A stretch of DNA of 64,000 nt from Micrasema longulum (GCA_022494885.1 JAGVSM010004543.1:1-64000); one strand, 5' to 3'; shown: positions 1 to 10,575, counted from the stretch's first letter. The notes: generated by a model from the letters alone, not told the origin. Program-made: numbers and translations.

Positions 1-600
1 AAAGCGGCCAATAAATTAGCAATGGGGTAAAATCTGGACCACGAAATGATAAACTTTTTGTGTTTGCGCCGTTATGATTAATGGCGTCGGAGAGGTTTAC
101 AAATAGCGACATTAATCAATGCGGTCCAGATAGCGCCCGAATACTGAATATTCCGAGGTGATATCAATCTGGGCTTTATCTCGTGATCAAACATGGAGAA
201 TGGTAACAACGTGAGTAATTGGGAATTATTGGGTCTATTTTCTTATTTACATTATTCAATCGGCTTAAGGCGGTGATTAACTTTCCGAAATGCCTGGTTT
301 CGATTTGAAAATTTACAACATACCCTTTTTAAATCCGTTATCAATAAGGGCAGACACAAGGAAACCTATTTCATTTTCCAGAAAACACTGTTATTTACGA
401 TATGAAATCTAGTCCCTGTTTTCATTTTTCAAAGACTGATTCGATAGTATTTTCATTAAAATACGATCGATTGCAAATGACTCCTTTGCGGGTAATGTGA
501 ACCAACTGAAAAATATACAAATATTTTGTTTTCCAAGTTATAACTGTGGGAGCATTTTGCGAGTTTTATAAAAATATAATGATCATATTTATTGACATAG
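1..600. other. AT-rich sequence, no gene seen
   Basis: I see no open frame with recognisable protein similarity, no RNA gene and no clear repeat family. It may be host intergenic or intronic sequence. Confidence 0.5.
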
Positions 601-1110
601 ATGTTTTGTTTTAGAACAAATATTGTATTATTCTGGTTAATTCTCCCGCACCTAGAGTATTCCTCTGTTTGCTGGTCTCCATATTATGATGTTCACATCA
701 ATAATATTGAATCAGTTCAACATCGATTTTTAAGAAAGATAGGCTGGAGGTTGAGCCTATCCAAAAACCATTATACGTATAATGAGCAAGAAACTAGCTT
801 AAATACATCTGATCTTCAAGACCGTCAAAATAAATCTGACCTTCTAGTTCTATTTAAAATTCTTAACTCACGCTTTGATGCGCCTAAACTACTGAGCTCA
901 ATAAAATTAAATATCCCAACTATTATAACCTCAGAAAAAACTAACTTTTCATACCGATAACCATAGAACTAACTATGGTTTTCATGCCCAGAATTTTTAG
1001 GTCTGCCAACAAACATACCATGTCTTGATTTCTTTGAAAACAAATTGTCCTCTTTCATAAGATATTTCATGAATCAAATTCAATTATAAACACCTCTCTA
1101 CCGTTTCCAC
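601..1110 (+). pseudogene. Jockey-like non-LTR RT, C-terminal fragment
   Basis: A 119-codon open stretch (601-960) carries the thumb/C-terminal signature of jockey-like reverse transcriptases: LPHLEYSSVCWSPYYDVHIN, then IESVQHRFLRKIG, then a segment ending in LLSSIKLNIPT. After the stop at 958-960 the similarity seems to go on in another frame (NHRTNYGFHAQNF) with further stops. The palm domain with its YADD box is absent, so this is a 5'-truncated, inactive copy. An intact element would copy its own mRNA into DNA at a chromosomal nick. Clade assignment rests on motif resemblance only. Confidence 0.75.
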
Positions 1111-1712
1111 TACCACCAAGTCTACCATATACCAGTCTTTCTACTTTTTTGATAATATTTTTTTGGGAATTACAAAAATATGTCATACAAGCAATGCGTT
1201 TAATTCAACTTTAAAATGTCGATTGGTTCACACCTGCAATAGACTTATGGGCACTTGCAACACTGGACACATCAAACTCCAGGTGACAAGCCTGCCAATA
1301 CAGAGATGCAACACGGCGCCAACGACCGGAAACCTAAAATAGACGCTCCCCGACCACCATTGATTCCGGTAGCCTCAAAACGCCAGTTTTTCTCTCTTAC
1401 AATATTAACCATTAAATTGTTCTAATTTCCACGGCAAGGTTCAAACAGTATTGCTCGGTCTTCAATCGTTGTATTTTATTTTATTACACGTCAATTAAGT
1501 TGTAAATAAAACTCTTAGACAAAATATGTAAGTAATGTACATCAAAATACGTTAATTAAAAAAACAATTTTATATTCCTACCTATTATTCGAAATTAAAT
1601 AAATTGATAAATAGTATAACATGTAATTTTGTTGTTGTTCAATTTTAAAACGACCATCTGTAAAAAGTGTCATATATCATGGAAACAATACATTGCGTAC
1701 GTACTTATTTAA
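1111..1712. other. AT-rich sequence after the RT fragment
   Basis: This probably starts with the 3' UTR of the preceding RT fragment. Nothing else is recognisable. Confidence 0.4.
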
Positions 1713-1965
1713 GGTATTCTCCATCCCTGTTGTAATTTGTTAATCTTGATGACTCCCGAGGGTGTAAAATCCAGTTTTTTGTCTACGAACATTTGGACAA
1801 ACTCAAATATTGTAATGAAACCAACTGGTCCAAGAAGAAGTTAAAAATTGAAAAATTGGTTTCAGGCGTTGCCTAGTATGTGAAATAATTCAGTCAGATG
1901 AATCTCTTCAAAACAATAAAGGTTTCAGCTCTTCAACTTCACTAAAATCAACAAATGGAAGAATT
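1713..1965 (-). repeat. HI repeat, copy 1
   Basis: First of about 16 copies of an unclassified dispersed repeat. It has two parts. The head is ~95 bp and begins GAGTTTGTCCAAATGTTTGT, with CCCCTAGGGAGTTA inside. The internal module is ~320 bp and contains AGTGGCCACTTTACACACTG and AAAGAGCTGAAACCT. This copy runs on the minus strand: reverse head (1713-1800), a short linker, then the reverse internal module cut short near 1965. No protein is encoded. It could be a non-autonomous DNA transposon or a SINE-like element. Confidence 0.75.
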
Positions 1966-2690
1966 AAAGGGGCATGGGAAAGTTCAGGTGGGTGCTTCGC
2001 CCCCCGGAACTTCTTCATCACAGTTTGTACACTGTTTACATTTTATAAAATTAACCATAAATGAAGTTAGTTCAATACAATAAACGTTTGCAACTGTTCA
2101 TAAAATTGCATTCAACAATATTCTCAAAAATAACTAAAAACTTCGTATGTAGTAAAAAAAGAGGTTAATGTTAAAAATCCGTTATAAATAAAGAGGAACC
2201 AGATGCGGATGCAGATCGTTTAAAGCAAGCGGATAATCCGCAAATGCGGAGCTCAGTTACAACAATGATTTACACACGAAAGCTATATACAAAAATTAGT
2301 CCAAAAAAAAATAAACATAGAGCAAAGTAGTAGAAATATGCATTGCCAAGCCGTCATGATAAAAGGTAAGCAATAAACAACTGAATAAATAAAACACAGT
2401 TTAACATATCATTGTTAAGAAGATAGGAAAAGCGATAACCGACGTCTGAAGGGTAGTTATTCTAGATATTCCCGCGTCCAGTATCCCCTGCCTATAACTG
2501 AAAACATCTAGCTAGCATGTGGGGTTGTGGCTGCGAGGCTGGTTGCTAATTCCTAGTAGATGTTAGATGCGCATGTATAGGTATCAAGAGATGATGCCTA
2601 TTGTTCCATCGGTTTCGTGTCCATTTTGATCAGCCTTGTTTTGTTTTATGAGACGCAACATTCCCGCTCAAAATTTCTTGTTGTATTTTT
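1966..2690. other. No recognisable feature
   Basis: AT-rich DNA with short GC-richer patches near 2190-2250 and 2440-2560. I see no gene, repeat family or RNA. Confidence 0.4.
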
Positions 2691-2721
2691 TTACATTTTT
2701 GCCGAATGTATGTAACATGAG

Positions 2722-2758
2722 TATATCTTCTTTATATATAAATATATAAAGAAGATAT
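2722..2758. repeat. 17-bp-arm perfect palindrome
   Basis: Left arm ATATCTTCTTTATATAT and its exact reverse complement are separated by two bases. It precedes an (AT)n run and the Helitron-like element. Confidence 0.85.
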
Positions 2759-2769
2759 ATATATATATA

Positions 2770-3427
2770 ATTCCTCTGTACGTGTGATGTCACCGAACTC
2801 CTCCTAAACGGCTTAACCGATTTACGTGCGGTTTTCAGAGAAACGTAGATCTTTGCGCTGTGCGTGTTCGTAGATATTAAAATTTTCAATTGAATATGTA
2901 AAAAAAAAATTAGGAGCATAAATGTTTAATTCATCGATCAACCAGGGTTGCATTTGAAGAGAATGCATTTGCAAAAAAATGGGAAGATGTTGTTTTTTTG
3001 TGTGTAAAAAAGTTTGTTTTTGAATGTTTACAAACAGCATTTGTTTTTTGTGGATCTCAATCAGATTCTTTCCTTAAATTCCTTATAATTTCTACCCATT
3101 TGTTTATTTTTATTGAATTTTTGATAACACTAAAATAATATTAAATTCAATACATTCAAAAAAATCGTATTCCTATATAAGTACACCCCTTTGTTGGTGA
3201 GACGACCGGAGTTTGACGTTAGCAAAAAGAATGCTATATTTAAAACATTCAACCATAAACAAGTACCTAAGTACCTACTTAAATGAAATATTTGAATATT
3301 ATCAAATTTTAAGTTTTAGAATTTAATCACAAACAAGTAGTTAGGTACCTACTTATCAATGAAAAGTCCAAGCTAAAAGCAGGGAAGCCAACGTTCGGGC
3401 AGGACAACGTCTGACGGGTCCGCTAGT
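2770..3427 (+). mobile_element. Helitron-like non-autonomous element
   Basis: The 5' part contains the phrase AACGGCTTAACCGATTTACG, the kind of conserved block seen near the start of insect non-autonomous Helitrons. It recurs at 52385-52720 and in decayed form near 58870. The 3' end (about 3396-3427) has the Helitron arrangement: a nested hairpin, GGAC-aa-CGTC-t-GACG-g-GTCC, one base, then terminal CTAGT (3423-3427), matching CTRRT. No Rep/helicase coding is present, so it would have moved only with an autonomous partner. The 5' terminus is uncertain and the base after CTAGT is A, not the usual T, so the exact end is tentative. Confidence 0.55.
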
Positions 3428-3461
3428 ATTTAAATATATATATATTTTTCAAATAAACATT

Positions 3462-3652
3462 AGCTTTCTTAAAAAGAAATATTTGCGTTCTTATGATTTA
3501 CCCAAATATTTCAATTTCGGTGGCCATTTTCATCGACTTGTAAATAACTCACTATTAGAAAATGGAAATCATGTTGGGGTAGAGTGGGGTTCGAACCTCA
3601 GACCTCTGATTCGTGAGTCCGCAACATAAGCCACGGGACCACAACTCGATTC
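3462..3652 (-). mobile_element. tRNA-derived SINE, family S2, copy 1
   Basis: On the minus strand it starts with a tRNA-like head (GTTGTGGTCCCGTGGCTTATG) and a pol III B box, GGTTCGAACCC. It continues through a conserved body (GTGAGTTATTTACAAGTCG) and ends with a stretch close to AAATCATAAGAACGCAAATA. Five copies are present in the window (3.5, 22.1, 55.5, 57.3 and 57.9 kb), which defines the unit at about 185 bp. Confidence 0.85.
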
Positions 3653-4844
3653 ATATGTAGGTATACGGTTCGATTTTTATTATTGTGTATTCTAAAAGAA
3701 GAAATTATGTATTTGTCCGCCGTAAAATGTGTTAACAATACAATAAAATTACAAGTTTTTCACCGGTGAAGGTTACCTACCGGTTTTTTAATGGAAAATA
3801 ACTATTATTTTTGCAACATCTCCAATGGTTCAATCAGATTTTCCATAAAAACTTTTGTTTGTAAATTTTGAGTGGTGTAGAAAATTTTGCAAGTCTTCTG
3901 ATGCAAAATGTGAAATAAAAACAAAAGATAAATCTTAAAAAACACCAGCATATACCTACTTTAATATGGAGGTTATCCGGGACCGATCAAAACGACAAAT
4001 GGAAGTTTGAACCCTGTGAAAAGTCATCTTAGTGACAACCCTGAGGCATGAACCCAATCTCCAGCGGAGGGGGGGGGGGGGCATCATGGGAGGGGTACAA
4101 CTCTCTCGGGGGAACAACCCTTATTTCCGATATATTATCTATTTTCCTTTGACTGCTGGCATTGTGACAACCGTGCGAAACCTACCGAAAGTTTTCTCGT
4201 AAAGTGAAACTGCACGTATTCACAAAAATATTTGAATTAAAAAAATAAATTGTTATTTAAAAATAATACGTGTACAAGAAAAAACACAAGTTCATTTTTT
4301 AAAAGTTTCACGCTGGTGAATCTCCGTCGCCCTTAACCTTTTTTTCTCATTAATCATTAACGTTTTACATACAAATATAAACCCTATGAGACCGTGTGTA
4401 TGTTCAAACGAACACTAACTACGATTTTATTTCTCCCCTAATAAATCAAATAACAATGTCGGATCTTTGTTTTCTAGGTGCTGGAAACCGTTTGTGGCGT
4501 CTATTTTTGTCCGTTAGGTTTCAATCCGTAATTCCGTCTAAACTGGTATTAACATTTTGACAGTAAGACTTTCGATAAAGCACCTAATTCCTTCCGCTGT
4601 TATTTGCACTATTTAAGGTAACTTATCCATTTTTTTCATTCAATTTTAATTTGTTTTGTTGCCTAGAAATAACTCAAGTTATTATATCCTTTTTCCGCGG
4701 CTATTAACTAGAATTTTACAGTGAAATACAATGTTCGATCGAACATTCGGTCCCAACTTTTTGCAAGTATAACTGACTTTTCAATTTCTGTATGAATTAT
4801 AGTGGATATGTTATTTATTTTATGCATAAATGATTCAGAGGTGA
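3653..4844. other. No gene; contains a G13 tract
   Basis: AT-rich DNA without a recognisable gene. A run of 13 G at 4069-4081 lies in a locally GC-richer stretch (3970-4130). Confidence 0.5.
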
Positions 4845-5382
4845 TATAATAATAATAATAATTATGGATAACTTTTATAGCGTCATTTTCGTAATATAAT
4901 ACCTCAAGGGCGCTTTACAAAGTGATTTTATAAAGATATTCATTTAAGAAAAATAATGTACTTTTTCATATTACTTTTCCACCACATGATAAGAATTTAT
5001 TTAAATGATTTAGAGAACAAGTGGGTTTTATGTTTCTTCCAAAACATCACTCTCACAGTTTCGGATTTCTGCTGGGAGAGCATTCCATGCCGTAGGGCGT
5101 TCGCTGAATTTAGTACGCTGTTTGCGTAGAGGTATAATAACTTTTCCTTTCGACGTAGATGTAGCTGATCTAAGCGTAAGACGTCTGTCAGCTAGTTCAT
5201 CTGGAATGCAGAGTTCCCTTAGATATTCTGGAACAGAGTTGTGCAGTGACTTATACATAAGCCAACAGAGTTTGTATTCCACCCTCTGTGGAAAACGTAG
5301 CCAGTGCAATTCCCGAAGTAGTGGAGTGACATGACTAAGATTCCAAAAATAAGTCTCGCTGCGGCATTCAATACAACCTGTA
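4845..5382 (-). pseudogene. L2/CR1-type LINE, 3' end with RT C-terminus
   Basis: Minus-strand remnant with a 93-codon open part at 5028-5309 reading LHWLRFPQRVEYKLCWLMY-type sequence, then the family ending TAWNALPAEIRN. The 3' UTR ends in the tail CGCCCTTGAGGTATT...TAAAAGTTATCCAT and an (ATT)n microsatellite at 4845-4863, typical of L2/CR1-type LINEs. It is 5'-truncated near 5382 and lacks the FAVAGP segment found in the longer copy at 49971-51190, so it carries a small internal deletion. Confidence 0.85.
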
Positions 5383-5548
5383 TATAATAATTGAATTTAG
5401 TAGTAATATTGCGTACTTGTAGTTTTTTTTCTGTATAAACTAAACATTAAAAAAAATATGTATTCATGTTTTTGTAGTTTCTTTAAGGTTACTAAATTAA
5501 AGTTCTTGTAATGTATATTGAAGAACTTTACAGATACTTTAAATGTAT

Positions 5549-5660
5549 AATTAATTAATTAATTAATTATGGATAACTTATATAGCGCCATTTTCGTAAT
5601 AAAATACCTCAAGGGCGCTTTACATGGTGATTCTATTGTTAAGTTAATTTAATATAACAA
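5549..5660 (-). mobile_element. Solo L2/CR1-type LINE 3' tail
   Basis: About 90 bp nearly identical to the terminus of the element at 49971-51190, including GGCGCTATATAAGTTATCCA on the minus strand, with a (TTAA)n-type microsatellite at 5551-5568. Only the tail is present, so this is either a very short 5'-truncated insertion or the end of an element sharing the tail. Confidence 0.8.
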
Positions 5661-5789
5661 TAAACCAAAAAGCGCTTAAAATAAACTAATTTACTCTAAA
5701 AAAAAATATGTACATTTAATTTTAAACTTGTATTTATGGTTTATTTTTTCATTCGATTTTTTAATCTTGTTTTAGTTGCATTTGTGAAC
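5661..5789. other. AT-rich spacer
   Basis: No recognisable feature. Confidence 0.4.
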
Positions 5790-6247
5790 ACCCAACATTT
5801 TCGTTCCTAGAATCATTTAAACCATAATTAATGTGCAGAAAAAAAGTGCCAACCTCAAAACGATTAAAAATTTAAATCAATCGCAATTAAAGTAAAAATT
5901 GCTGTGTTGAACAAATTTTTTCAAAATGAATCAAACACTTTCAAAGCGTAGATATGCGTATCGAAGGGTACTAGACCCGTCGGTACAAACCGATACTTAC
6001 ATCGAAACTTGATGGTAGGGCATCGGTAGTGTATCTTCATAATCGTTTGGAAAAAAATATCTTCAGCTTTGTCACTTTAGTGCATACATATGTGCACCGC
6101 GACTTACATATTGATGTACCTGCCCAAAACTTAAATATGAGGGGTCGGTAGTGTATCTTCGTAATCGCTCGAGAGAATTTATCTTCAACTTTAAAGGCAT
6201 GGTGAAGGTATGACGTCCTTAGTTTCCCATCATAATCGTGGCCCTGG
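5790..6247 (-). repeat. Repeat P, left (inverted) copy
   Basis: Reverse-complement counterpart of 8888-9385. Shared blocks include ACCGACGGGTCTAG, ATCAAGTTTTGATG and GACGTCATACCTTCA on the plus strand of the other copy. Inside are two diverged subunits of about 170 bp that both contain a TACCGA(C/T)NCCCC-type block. No coding frame is conserved. It could be the arm of a long-TIR element or one of two independent insertions. Confidence 0.75.
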
Positions 6248-6345
6248 GTGTTTTGTGCTGAAATCGACCACTGTAATTCGGCCTTCTGGTCAGTTGTGGT
6301 GCATGCATATTTTTTAAATTAATAATATTGTCATTACTAAAACAA
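6248..6345 (+). mobile_element. SINE family S1, 3' part
   Basis: Matches the body of the full SINE at 8024-8215: CTGTAATTCGGCCTTCTGGT followed by GTTGTGGTGCA and an A/T-rich tail. The tRNA-like head is missing. Confidence 0.75.
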
Positions 6346-6799
6346 ACAAGTAATCGGACCTTAATAAACTGCTTAGTATTCCGTGTACGGATTTCAAAAA
6401 CTTTTTACAACCAATTTTAACAGATGCGGTGTAAAATTACCGAACTGGATAATCCACTCGCTTCGTACAATTATTTACGGAGAAATTTTTAATATCAAAA
6501 AGTTTCTCTCCGCCATTTTCCGCCGTTTCCCGCGCTTTACAGAGCTTTTCCATTACAGCCTGCAGTGGCGGCGGTGCATTGTAATGGGCTTTGTGTGTTC
6601 CTATTAGCGGCACGCTTCGGCGTTACCACGCGCAGCACCATCGGGACTATTGCTTATTAAAACCCCTGAGGATTATAATATTGCGCACGACCCGCGAAAT
6701 TCATTTACCTGATTCAATTAACATATAACAAGGTAGAGAACATTTAGAGAGAAATAAAAATTTTGCTAAAATTCCACTATTTATCTCTTTTCGAACCTA
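6346..6799. other. Unassigned, partly GC-richer sequence
   Basis: A GC-richer part at 6500-6700 (GTGGCGGCGGTGCATTG, then CGGCACGCTTCGGCG) has no repeat partner that I noticed. A 74-codon open frame at 6383-6607 has no recognisable domain and I do not call it a gene. Confidence 0.35.
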
Positions 6800-7483
6800 A
6801 TTTATTATTTATTTATTTAAATTTTTATTCCAGTAAAATGGCTATAAAGTGCTGAGCCAATTCTACCATATAAACATATAAACATGAACATAAATATAAA
6901 TAAGAACAAAAATATAACAATAAACATAAATATAACAATAAACATAAATATAAACATAAAATAAAATTTTATATTGCAGCACTTATGGTGGTCTTAACAT
7001 ATCGCGCCATAGCTTTAACAACAGTGATTGGATCCACTCTGCAGTGGCTTGGAGAATTTCGTTATTAGACTTTTTTAGGCGTTCCCATAGGCTCCGGGCT
7101 CTTTGGCGAAGCAGGGCAGCGAAGGTGTTTATTCGTCCAGCTGTAAACATTTCAGAGGCACTGCAGTACCTAGGCAATCCGAATAATTGTCGGTATGAGT
7201 TGATATACGTGATCCTTAATTTATTCCACGCTCCTTGCGTATAGTTGTTCCAAAGTTTCGCTGTATACATGGACGTCAAATACGAAGTAAATATGATTTT
7301 CTTCACTTCGTTACTGCATTGAAAGAAGTGTCTCGCTAGCATAGAGGCCCTGACATTAATGGCTCTTCTCTGTCTCTCTATGTCCTGATCGTCTTTACAA
7401 TTATTAGTCAGTATGTGCCCTAGATATTTGACTTTTGCAGTTACCGTCAAACTGTTGTTGTCTAGGAATACAGGTAATGATGC
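6800..7483 (-). pseudogene. Non-LTR RT C-terminus with 3' UTR
   Basis: The minus strand is open from about 7483 down to 6983 (155 codons from the first Met at 7450; the frame is open upstream as LPVFLDNNSL). Family motifs in order are VKYLGHIL (residues 8-15), DIERQRRAINVRASMLARHF, LWNNYTQGAWNKLR and LFGLPRYCSASEMF. This layout is common at the C-terminus of insect non-LTR RTs of the jockey/CR1 group. The 3' UTR is built of imperfect TTTATATTTATG-type repeats and ends in an A-rich (AAAT)n tail near 6800-6830. The palm domain is lost at 7483, exactly where a minisatellite starts. Confidence 0.8.
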
Positions 7484-7567
7484 ACCTTCTCTAGCTACCT
7501 TCTCTAGCCACCTTCTCTAGCCACCTTCTCTAGCCACCTTCTCTAGCCACTTTCTCTAGCCACCTTC
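7483..7567. repeat. 13-bp minisatellite, ~6.5 copies
   Basis: Tandem copies of CACCTTCTCTAGC with two substitutions. It sits between an RT fragment on the minus strand and one on the plus strand, so it marks a rearranged junction. Confidence 0.95.
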
Positions 7568-7800
7568 AAGAAACACCTGAAACATTATTACATATCCCCG
7601 GAATCCTGAACTTCCTGAATTTTTTTTGTTTGTTTTCAATATTTCATTATATATTTTTATCCCTTTTTCTTTCCTTGGTTCCTCTTTCTCTCTCCTTTCA
7701 AACTCATTATCTGATTAAACATTTCTCATCATATGGTGTAATTTTTTTTTTTTTAAGTTAGTATGTACAAGTCTAATCTCCCAATTATAAAACCGCTTTT
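7562..7800 (+). pseudogene. Last codons and 3' UTR of a non-LTR RT
   Basis: Reads TFKKHLKHYYISPES then stop (7562-7609), the usual basic FKKHLK ending of jockey/CR1-like RTs. A pyrimidine-rich 3' UTR follows and ends at a T12 run near 7741-7755. The similar pyrimidine-rich stretch at 41760-41830, and the purine-rich one at 54740-54815 seen from its minus strand, suggest one family. Confidence 0.6.
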
Positions 7801-7827
7801 AGTTTGAATTAATAAGATTATTTTTAT

Positions 7828-7920
7828 AATAAAAAAAATACTTTATAGTTTTATTCCACTTTTATTTATAATTATTTTATAAATTAAAGTGGAAAAAAAC
7901 TATAAAGTATTTTTATTATT
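7828..7920. repeat. Inverted repeat, 35-bp arms
   Basis: Arms 7828-7862 and 7886-7920 match at 33 of 35 positions around a 23-base spacer. They contain AAAGTGGAA(A/T)AAAACTA, the same phrase that lies downstream of the hammerhead-like motif at 24990-25036. It is likely two end pieces of the same retroelement family in head-to-head order. Confidence 0.8.
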
Positions 7921-8023
7921 ATAATTAAAATGCAGTTCCACCAAGAAATGTCGGTAGAAAAACTCAATATATTAAGATTATTTTTATTTTATGTATGTAT
8001 CTTTTCATATGTATTTTATGTAT

Positions 8024-8215
8024 GGCGGCCTCCGTGGTGTAGTGGTCAAGACGCTTGACTCACAGACGGAAGGTTCCGGGTTCGATTCCCGGTGAGAACA
8101 CAAAAATTAAATGTGATTTTTCTCAAGCTTGGGTGTTCTGTGATGTAATTCACCGCTGTAATTGGGCCTCCTGGCCTGTTGTGGTGCAAAAATAATAAAT
8201 AAATAAAATATATTT
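8024..8215 (+). mobile_element. tRNA-derived SINE, family S1, full copy
   Basis: The tRNA-like head has a pol III A box TGGTGTAGTGG (8035-8045) and a B box GGTTCGATTCC (8079-8089). The acceptor stem does not pair, so it is not a tRNA gene. The body contains ATTGGGCCTCCTGGCCTGTT and ends GTGGTGCAAAAAT plus (AAAT)n. Partial or reverse copies lie at 6248-6345, 39183-39313 and 41875-42005. Transcription would be by RNA polymerase III from the internal boxes. Confidence 0.9.
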
Positions 8216-8350
8216 GTGGTTTTTTAATACAAAATTTCGACCAACTTTTCTTTTGACCAGTCTATTTTTTGGTTGGCTGGAAGAATTGCTTTTAGCAATA
8301 AGTCAGCCACGGTAATTATTTTTTGTACTTGAAGCTTTAAATAAATAAAA
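8216..8350 (+). mobile_element. LINE 3' UTR fragment (GGCTGGAAGA type)
   Basis: Contains TTGGTTGGCTGGAAGAATTG, then a short hairpin (TTGCTTTTAGCAA) and an (AAAT)n tail. The same end block is seen at 25990-26090 and, on the minus strand, at 54560-54625 behind an RT C-terminus. It is therefore the 3' UTR of a CR1/jockey-like LINE. Confidence 0.7.
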
Positions 8351-8887
8351 ATGAAATAAATAATACTTCATTGGTCTATTAAATAATACACCGATAGGGT
8401 ATGTTCACAAATCGGAAATAACGTATTTTAAGCGGATTTTTATGTCTTTCAAGATATGATAATGAAAGAATCCACCACAAATGTAGCGAAAAAAATATGA
8501 TGATTTCAGTACTGTTCATATTAAAACATGTCCTCATTATTGCAATAAAAACACTGTCAAAAAATCTGTTTCAATTTAGAAGCTAGTAGGTCCACATGGA
8601 CACTGTGTGGATTGTTGTGGACATACCTGCGTTTGATATTTATCAACTTATATCGGAATCCGTTTTAATAAATAAATGTCTTTCTCCGGATTCACGCTAT
8701 AAAAGCAAGTTTTTTTGTCATTATGAATTGATTATATTTTTTCCTCTACCAATAAAATTCAGTTAGAAAAACCAAAAACAAATATTGACATTTAAAACTT
8801 TCAATGTCCCTTCCACTGTCTATATGGTAGGGACAAGAGGAACAATAAATAAATAGCGAACCATTTATTTAGATAGAGATAGTAAAA
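8351..8887. other. No recognisable feature
   Basis: AT-rich DNA without gene or repeat signatures I can name. Confidence 0.4.
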
Positions 8888-9385
8888 ATGTTGAGTATAC
8901 CGTCTCGGTATGTACCGATGAAGATAGCCTTTGTAATAACCTATCAGGGCCTCAGTTATGATGGGAAGATAAAGACGTCATACCTTCAACTTGACGGTAT
9001 AGATGAAGATAAATTCCCTGTACCGATTATAAAGATATACTACCGACCCCCCACCTTCAAGTTTTGGGTAGGTACATCGATATGAATCAAGGGAAGCGTA
9101 CGTCACGGTACACATATCTACGCTCTAAAATGACATAGCTTCAGTTTGACGTCATAGTTAAAGATAAAAGTCTCCCGATCGACTACAAAGGTATAGTACC
9201 GATACCCCCACCATCAAGTTTTGATGTAAGTACATCGTTTTATACCGACGGGTCTAGAACCCCTCGATACGTTTATCTACGCATTAAAAGTGTAAAAAAT
9301 TTTGTTCCACCGAGAAATTTTTCCTTTATTTATGATTTATTACATTTTTTAATCGTTTTGAGCTTGGCACTCTTATTCTTAAAAG
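8888..9385 (+). repeat. Repeat P, right copy
   Basis: Inverted partner of 5790-6247. A 65-codon open frame at 8888-9085 lies wholly inside the repeat and I do not consider it a gene. Two internal subunits (about 8985-9135 and 9136-9300) share the order GACGTCATA / AAGATAAA / TATAGTACCGA / CCCCCAC / TCAAGTTTTG. Confidence 0.75.
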
Positions 9386-9954
9386 TCTATTAAAAATATG
9401 AGAGAGAAATAAGTAAGTTTTGAATTCGAATTAAATTCCGACATAACTGTCACTTTAATAAAACGAACGCCTAGATGTGAAAATAATGTCGCTAGGTTCT
9501 GTCATATTAACAAATAAGAGTATCTAGACGTCAGACACAGATTATATGCGTCAGAAAGTTACCATTAAAAAAATAATTTAGTTTTTATATTTTTTCCATT
9601 CTGTTTTACTATCTTTCCAAATTTATGTATCGAGACGTTAAAGAAGCCGGCTTTGTAGTCGATCGGTAGATACATACAGACGGTCGTTAAGCGTACCGTC
9701 TAGGTGATTTCCAAAAGTCATGCAAAATTCATATTTAAGCGAGCATTTTTTGCTTGAATTTGGATTTATTGGAGTTTATAATCGCTTTGAAGTGAGCACT
9801 TTGTATTACATAAGCCTATTTAAAATATAAATGAGAACTATTTTAAATGTTAATAACGTAAGAAACGCGCACTAATTGTTTGCGGTCATTCCATTGGCTT
9901 GTTTCAATCATATGATGTCGATATGCAAGTAGGTAGAACATACCGAGGTAAGAT
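9386..9954. other. No recognisable feature
   Basis: AT-rich; no gene seen. Confidence 0.4.
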
Positions 9955-10016
9955 ACAGAAGTTAAGTATACCGTCTCGATATATACCGATGAAGATAGCG
10001 TTCATAATCGAGGCAC
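9955..10016 (+). repeat. Repeat P, head-only copy
   Basis: AAGTATACCGTCTCGATATA and CCGATGAAGATAGCGTT match the start of the copy at 8888. Confidence 0.75.
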
Positions 10017-10039
10017 TGGTTCATTAATATTGTTATAAA

Positions 10040-10125
10040 AATCACGTTTTTAAATGCACTGCTTGCCGGGAATCGTAGCCGAGACCTCATGTAGAGTAAC
10101 CGAATACGCTAACCACAACATTATG
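10040..10125 (-). mobile_element. tRNA-like SINE head, degraded
   Basis: The minus strand reads GTTGTGGTTAGCGTATTCGG (A-box-like), then GAGGTCTCGGCTACGATTCC (B-box-like). There is no pairable acceptor stem, so it is a SINE or tRNA-pseudogene relic. Confidence 0.5.
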
Positions 10126-10504
10126 ATTTCGGTTTAAATTAAACTTAAATGTCAAATTACAAGAGCAGTCTCGCGTTCGTGAACTACGTTTGTTAAAGTC
10201 TCTTCCGCTTTGTTGCTTCTGTAACTTGACATTTCCATAATGGGATTTAGTCCACATCCACATCCACATCTTCTCTCCCCTTCAAACCCCCTTCTCACTA
10301 ATACACTACTTTCATGCAATTGCTTTAACATGGTTTTTATATACTTACCCTTTGCTCCAGAAATGGAATAAGGTCGCACAAAATTAAAGTGTGCAGAATA
10401 AAGTGGAACGCTCCAGCATGGTACATTACTAAGGGAAAAAAAGAGTAAAGTGTTCAGACTGTTGATAAATTGTATATTTAAAAGTCTTTTTTAAAATTGT
10501 GTAA
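10126..10504. other. No recognisable feature
   Basis: Open frames here (60-75 codons, minus strand) are low-complexity or lack recognisable domains. Nothing else is seen. Confidence 0.4.
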
Positions 10505-10575
10505 TATACCCCGCAGTGTAGAGGCAAGATACTGGCTTTAAGCACGTTGTGAGTTCAATTTCCCGTGAGTTCACA
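10505..10575 (+). mobile_element. tRNA-like SINE head, third type
   Basis: AGTGTAGAGGCAAGATACTG resembles an A box and GAGTTCAATTTCCCG a B box. The spacing is tRNA-like but pairing is poor, so it is a SINE relic. Confidence 0.5.

Noticed and set aside
8024..8100. Possible functional tRNA gene (good A and B boxes)
   Set aside because: The acceptor stem does not pair and the sequence continues into a SINE body that recurs elsewhere.
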